Part shown: positions 62,712 through 64,000 of the stretch, piece after piece
How positions within the stretch are numbered: the first letter of the stretch is position 1
Layout of the letters: every line of letters starts with the position of its first letter
Assembly: GCF_008973465.1 (NCBI RefSeq)
Contig: NZ_WBXN01000004.1
Span: forward strand, 4,876,501-4,940,500
DNA from: Streptomyces sp. SS1-1
GTDB taxonomy: Bacteria > Actinomycetota > Actinomycetes > Streptomycetales > Streptomycetaceae
DNA length: 64,000 bases
Direction: 5' to 3'
Notes under the pieces: generated by a model
What the model was told of the DNA's origin: nothing
The model's input: only the letters and a program-made list of their open reading frames with translations
Databases searched by the model: none
Translations under genes and position numbers: made by a program

Positions 62712-63914
62712 ATGTCTTCTGCAAACGGCACGACGTCCGTCATCGTCGCGGGTGCCCGCACCCCGATGGGACGGCTGCTGGGCTCGCTGAAGTCGTTCTC
62801 CGGAGCCGACCTCGGCGGCTTCGCGATCAAGGCCGCCCTCGACCGTGCGGGGATCGGTGGCGACCAGGTCCAGTACGTGATCATGGGCCAGGTGCTCCAG
62901 GCCGGGGCGGGGCAGATCCCGGCGCGCCAGGCCGCGGTCAAGGCCGGCATCCCCATGAACGTCCCCGCGCTCACCATCAACAAGGTGTGCCTCTCCGGCC
63001 TCGACGCCATCGCCCTCGCGGACCAGCTGATCCGCGCCGGCGAGTTCGACGTGATCGTCGCCGGTGGTCAGGAGTCCATGACCAACGCGCCCCACCTGCT
63101 GCCGAAGTCCCGCGAGGGCTACAAGTACGGCGCCGTGCAGGTCCTGGACGCGATGGCCCACGACGGCCTGACCGACGCCTTCGAGAACATCGCCATGGGC
63201 GAGTCCACGGAGAAGCACAACACCCGCCTCGGCATCGCCCGCCCCGAGCAGGACGAGATCGCCGCCCTGTCCCACCAGCGCGCCGCCGCCGCCCAGAAGA
63301 ACGGCGTCTTCGAGGCCGAGATCACCCCGGTCGAGATCCCGCAGCGCAAGGGCGACCCGGTCCTCTTCAGCAAGGACGAGGGCATCCGCGGCGACACCAC
63401 CGCCGAGTCGCTGGGCAAGCTGCGCCCGGCGTTCGCCAAGGACGGCACGATCACGGCCGGCTCCAGCTCCCAGATCTCCGACGGCGCCGCCGCGGTCGTC
63501 GTCATGAGCAAGGCCAAGGCCCAGGAGCTCGGCCTGGACTGGATCGCCGAGATCGGCGCCCACGGCAATGTCGCCGGCCCCGACAACTCGTTGCAGTCGC
63601 AGCCGTCGAACGCCATCCTGCACGCCCTGAAGAAGGAGGGCCTGGAGGTCTCCGACCTCGACCTCATCGAGATCAACGAGGCCTTCGCCGCCGTCGCGGT
63701 GCAGTCAATGAAGGACCTCGGCGTGTCATCGGAAAAGGTGAACGTCAACGGTGGTGCCATCGCCCTGGGCCACCCGATCGGCATGTCCGGCGCCCGTCTC
63801 GTGCTGCACCTCGCCCTGGAGCTGAAGCGGCGCGGCGGCGGCGTCGGCGCGGCCGCGCTGTGCGGTGGCGGCGGTCAGGGTGACGCGCTGATCGTGCGGG
63901 TACCGAAGGCCTGA
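62712..63914 (+). CDS. Acetyl-CoA acetyltransferase (thiolase)
   Basis: A 400-residue enzyme condensing two acetyl-CoA to acetoacetyl-CoA. The nucleophile is Cys93 in NKVCLSG, GGAIALGHPIGMSGAR carries the catalytic histidine, and ALCGGGGQGDA the second cysteine. ATG 62712 follows GGAAGGGGA. A GTG at 62685 is in frame but less likely. meaB begins 51 bases after the stop. With the dehydrogenase at 45526-46374 it could feed the ethylmalonyl-CoA pathway. Confidence 0.95.
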   Translation: MSSANGTTSVIVAGARTPMGRLLGSLKSFSGADLGGFAIKAALDRAGIGGDQVQYVIMGQVLQAGAGQIPARQAAVKAGIPMNVPALTINKVCLSGLDAIALADQLIRAGEFDVIVAGGQESMTNAPHLLPKSREGYKYGAVQVLDAMAHDGLTDAFENIAMGESTEKHNTRLGIARPEQDEIAALSHQRAAAAQKNGVFEAEITPVEIPQRKGDPVLFSKDEGIRGDTTAESLGKLRPAFAKDGTITAGSSSQISDGAAAVVVMSKAKAQELGLDWIAEIGAHGNVAGPDNSLQSQPSNAILHALKKEGLEVSDLDLIEINEAFAAVAVQSMKDLGVSSEKVNVNGGAIALGHPIGMSGARLVLHLALELKRRGGGVGAAALCGGGGQGDALIVRVPKA

Positions 63915-63964
63915 GGTCCTTTCCGTAAGGACGCAGTAGCGAACGATCTGTGAACGGAGCTGTG

Positions 63965-64000
63965 ATGCAGGACGTCTCCACCCTGGTGGCCCAGGCCAGG
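63965..64000 (+). CDS. meaB: MeaB GTPase, 3' end outside window
   Basis: Only the first 12 codons (MQDVSTLVAQAR) are present. They match, from memory, the N-terminus of Streptomyces MeaB, the GTPase that protects and reloads methylmalonyl-CoA mutase. The ATG follows AACGGAG, and the context (epimerase, thiolase) agrees. Confidence 0.7.
   Translation, partial: MQDVSTLVAQAR

Overview
The window is a piece of a Streptomyces chromosome. Very high G+C, near-total G/C at third codon positions, frequent GTG/TTG starts and the gene order all point there. From the tRNA gene rightwards the order (lysA, hom, thrC, thrB, rho, rpmE, prfA, prmC, glyA-like, atp operon, chiC, nucS, filP, scy, mce, thiolase, meaB) matches, from memory, the S. 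coelicolor core segment around SCO5350 to SCO5400. I ran no database search. Family names come from motifs and recall.

Bases 1 to about 9550 are the right part of an actinomycete integrative and conjugative element (AICE). It lies against the 3' end of tRNA-Arg(CCG), and its other end is outside the window. In order it carries: a GGDEF protein cut by the left edge, an RRQRL-type zinc protein, a TraB/FtsK DNA pump, a repeat cluster resembling a clt transfer locus, three small spread-type genes (one interrupted by an in-frame TGA), a conserved unknown, a Prim-Pol primase, a RepA/AAA_25 helicase, Xis, Int, and a lower-G+C cargo gene of unknown function between int and the attachment site. Prim-Pol plus helicase would copy the excised circle, Xis and Int excise and insert it, and TraB with the Spd proteins move double-stranded DNA between hyphae.

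Bases 9780 to 27660 hold core metabolism and information genes: a receiver-only response regulator, an ArgRS-like protein without catalytic core (NrtL), lysine and threonine biosynthesis, Rho, a secreted trypsin-like protease, an LCP protein, L31, RF1, PrmC, a Sua5/TsaC protein, a phosphatase-like protein lacking its nucleophile cysteine, and an SHMT-like protein. Both rpmE and rho are preceded by sequences matching the SigR promoter form GGAAT-N18/19-GTT.

Bases 27790 to 37820 hold a WecA/TagO-like transferase, the atpIBEFHAGDC operon and a DUF2550 gene. Bases 37999 to 41802 hold chitinase ChiC with its classic direct-repeat promoter and the ChiS/ChiR two-component pair. Bases 41950 to 52790 are mixed: membrane protein, cobalamin adenosyltransferase, TetR-controlled ABC exporter, 3-hydroxybutyryl-CoA dehydrogenase, STAS protein, a large membrane-anchored P-loop protein, NucS, an SCO5389-family protein, an LLM oxidoreductase and a small zinc protein.

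Bases 52790 to 56819 contain two tandem ABC ATPase/permease pairs sharing an 87-base identical tract. Bases 56946 to 61943 encode the polar-growth coiled-coil proteins FilP and Scy. The right end carries methylmalonyl-CoA epimerase, acetyl-CoA acetyltransferase and the first codons of meaB.
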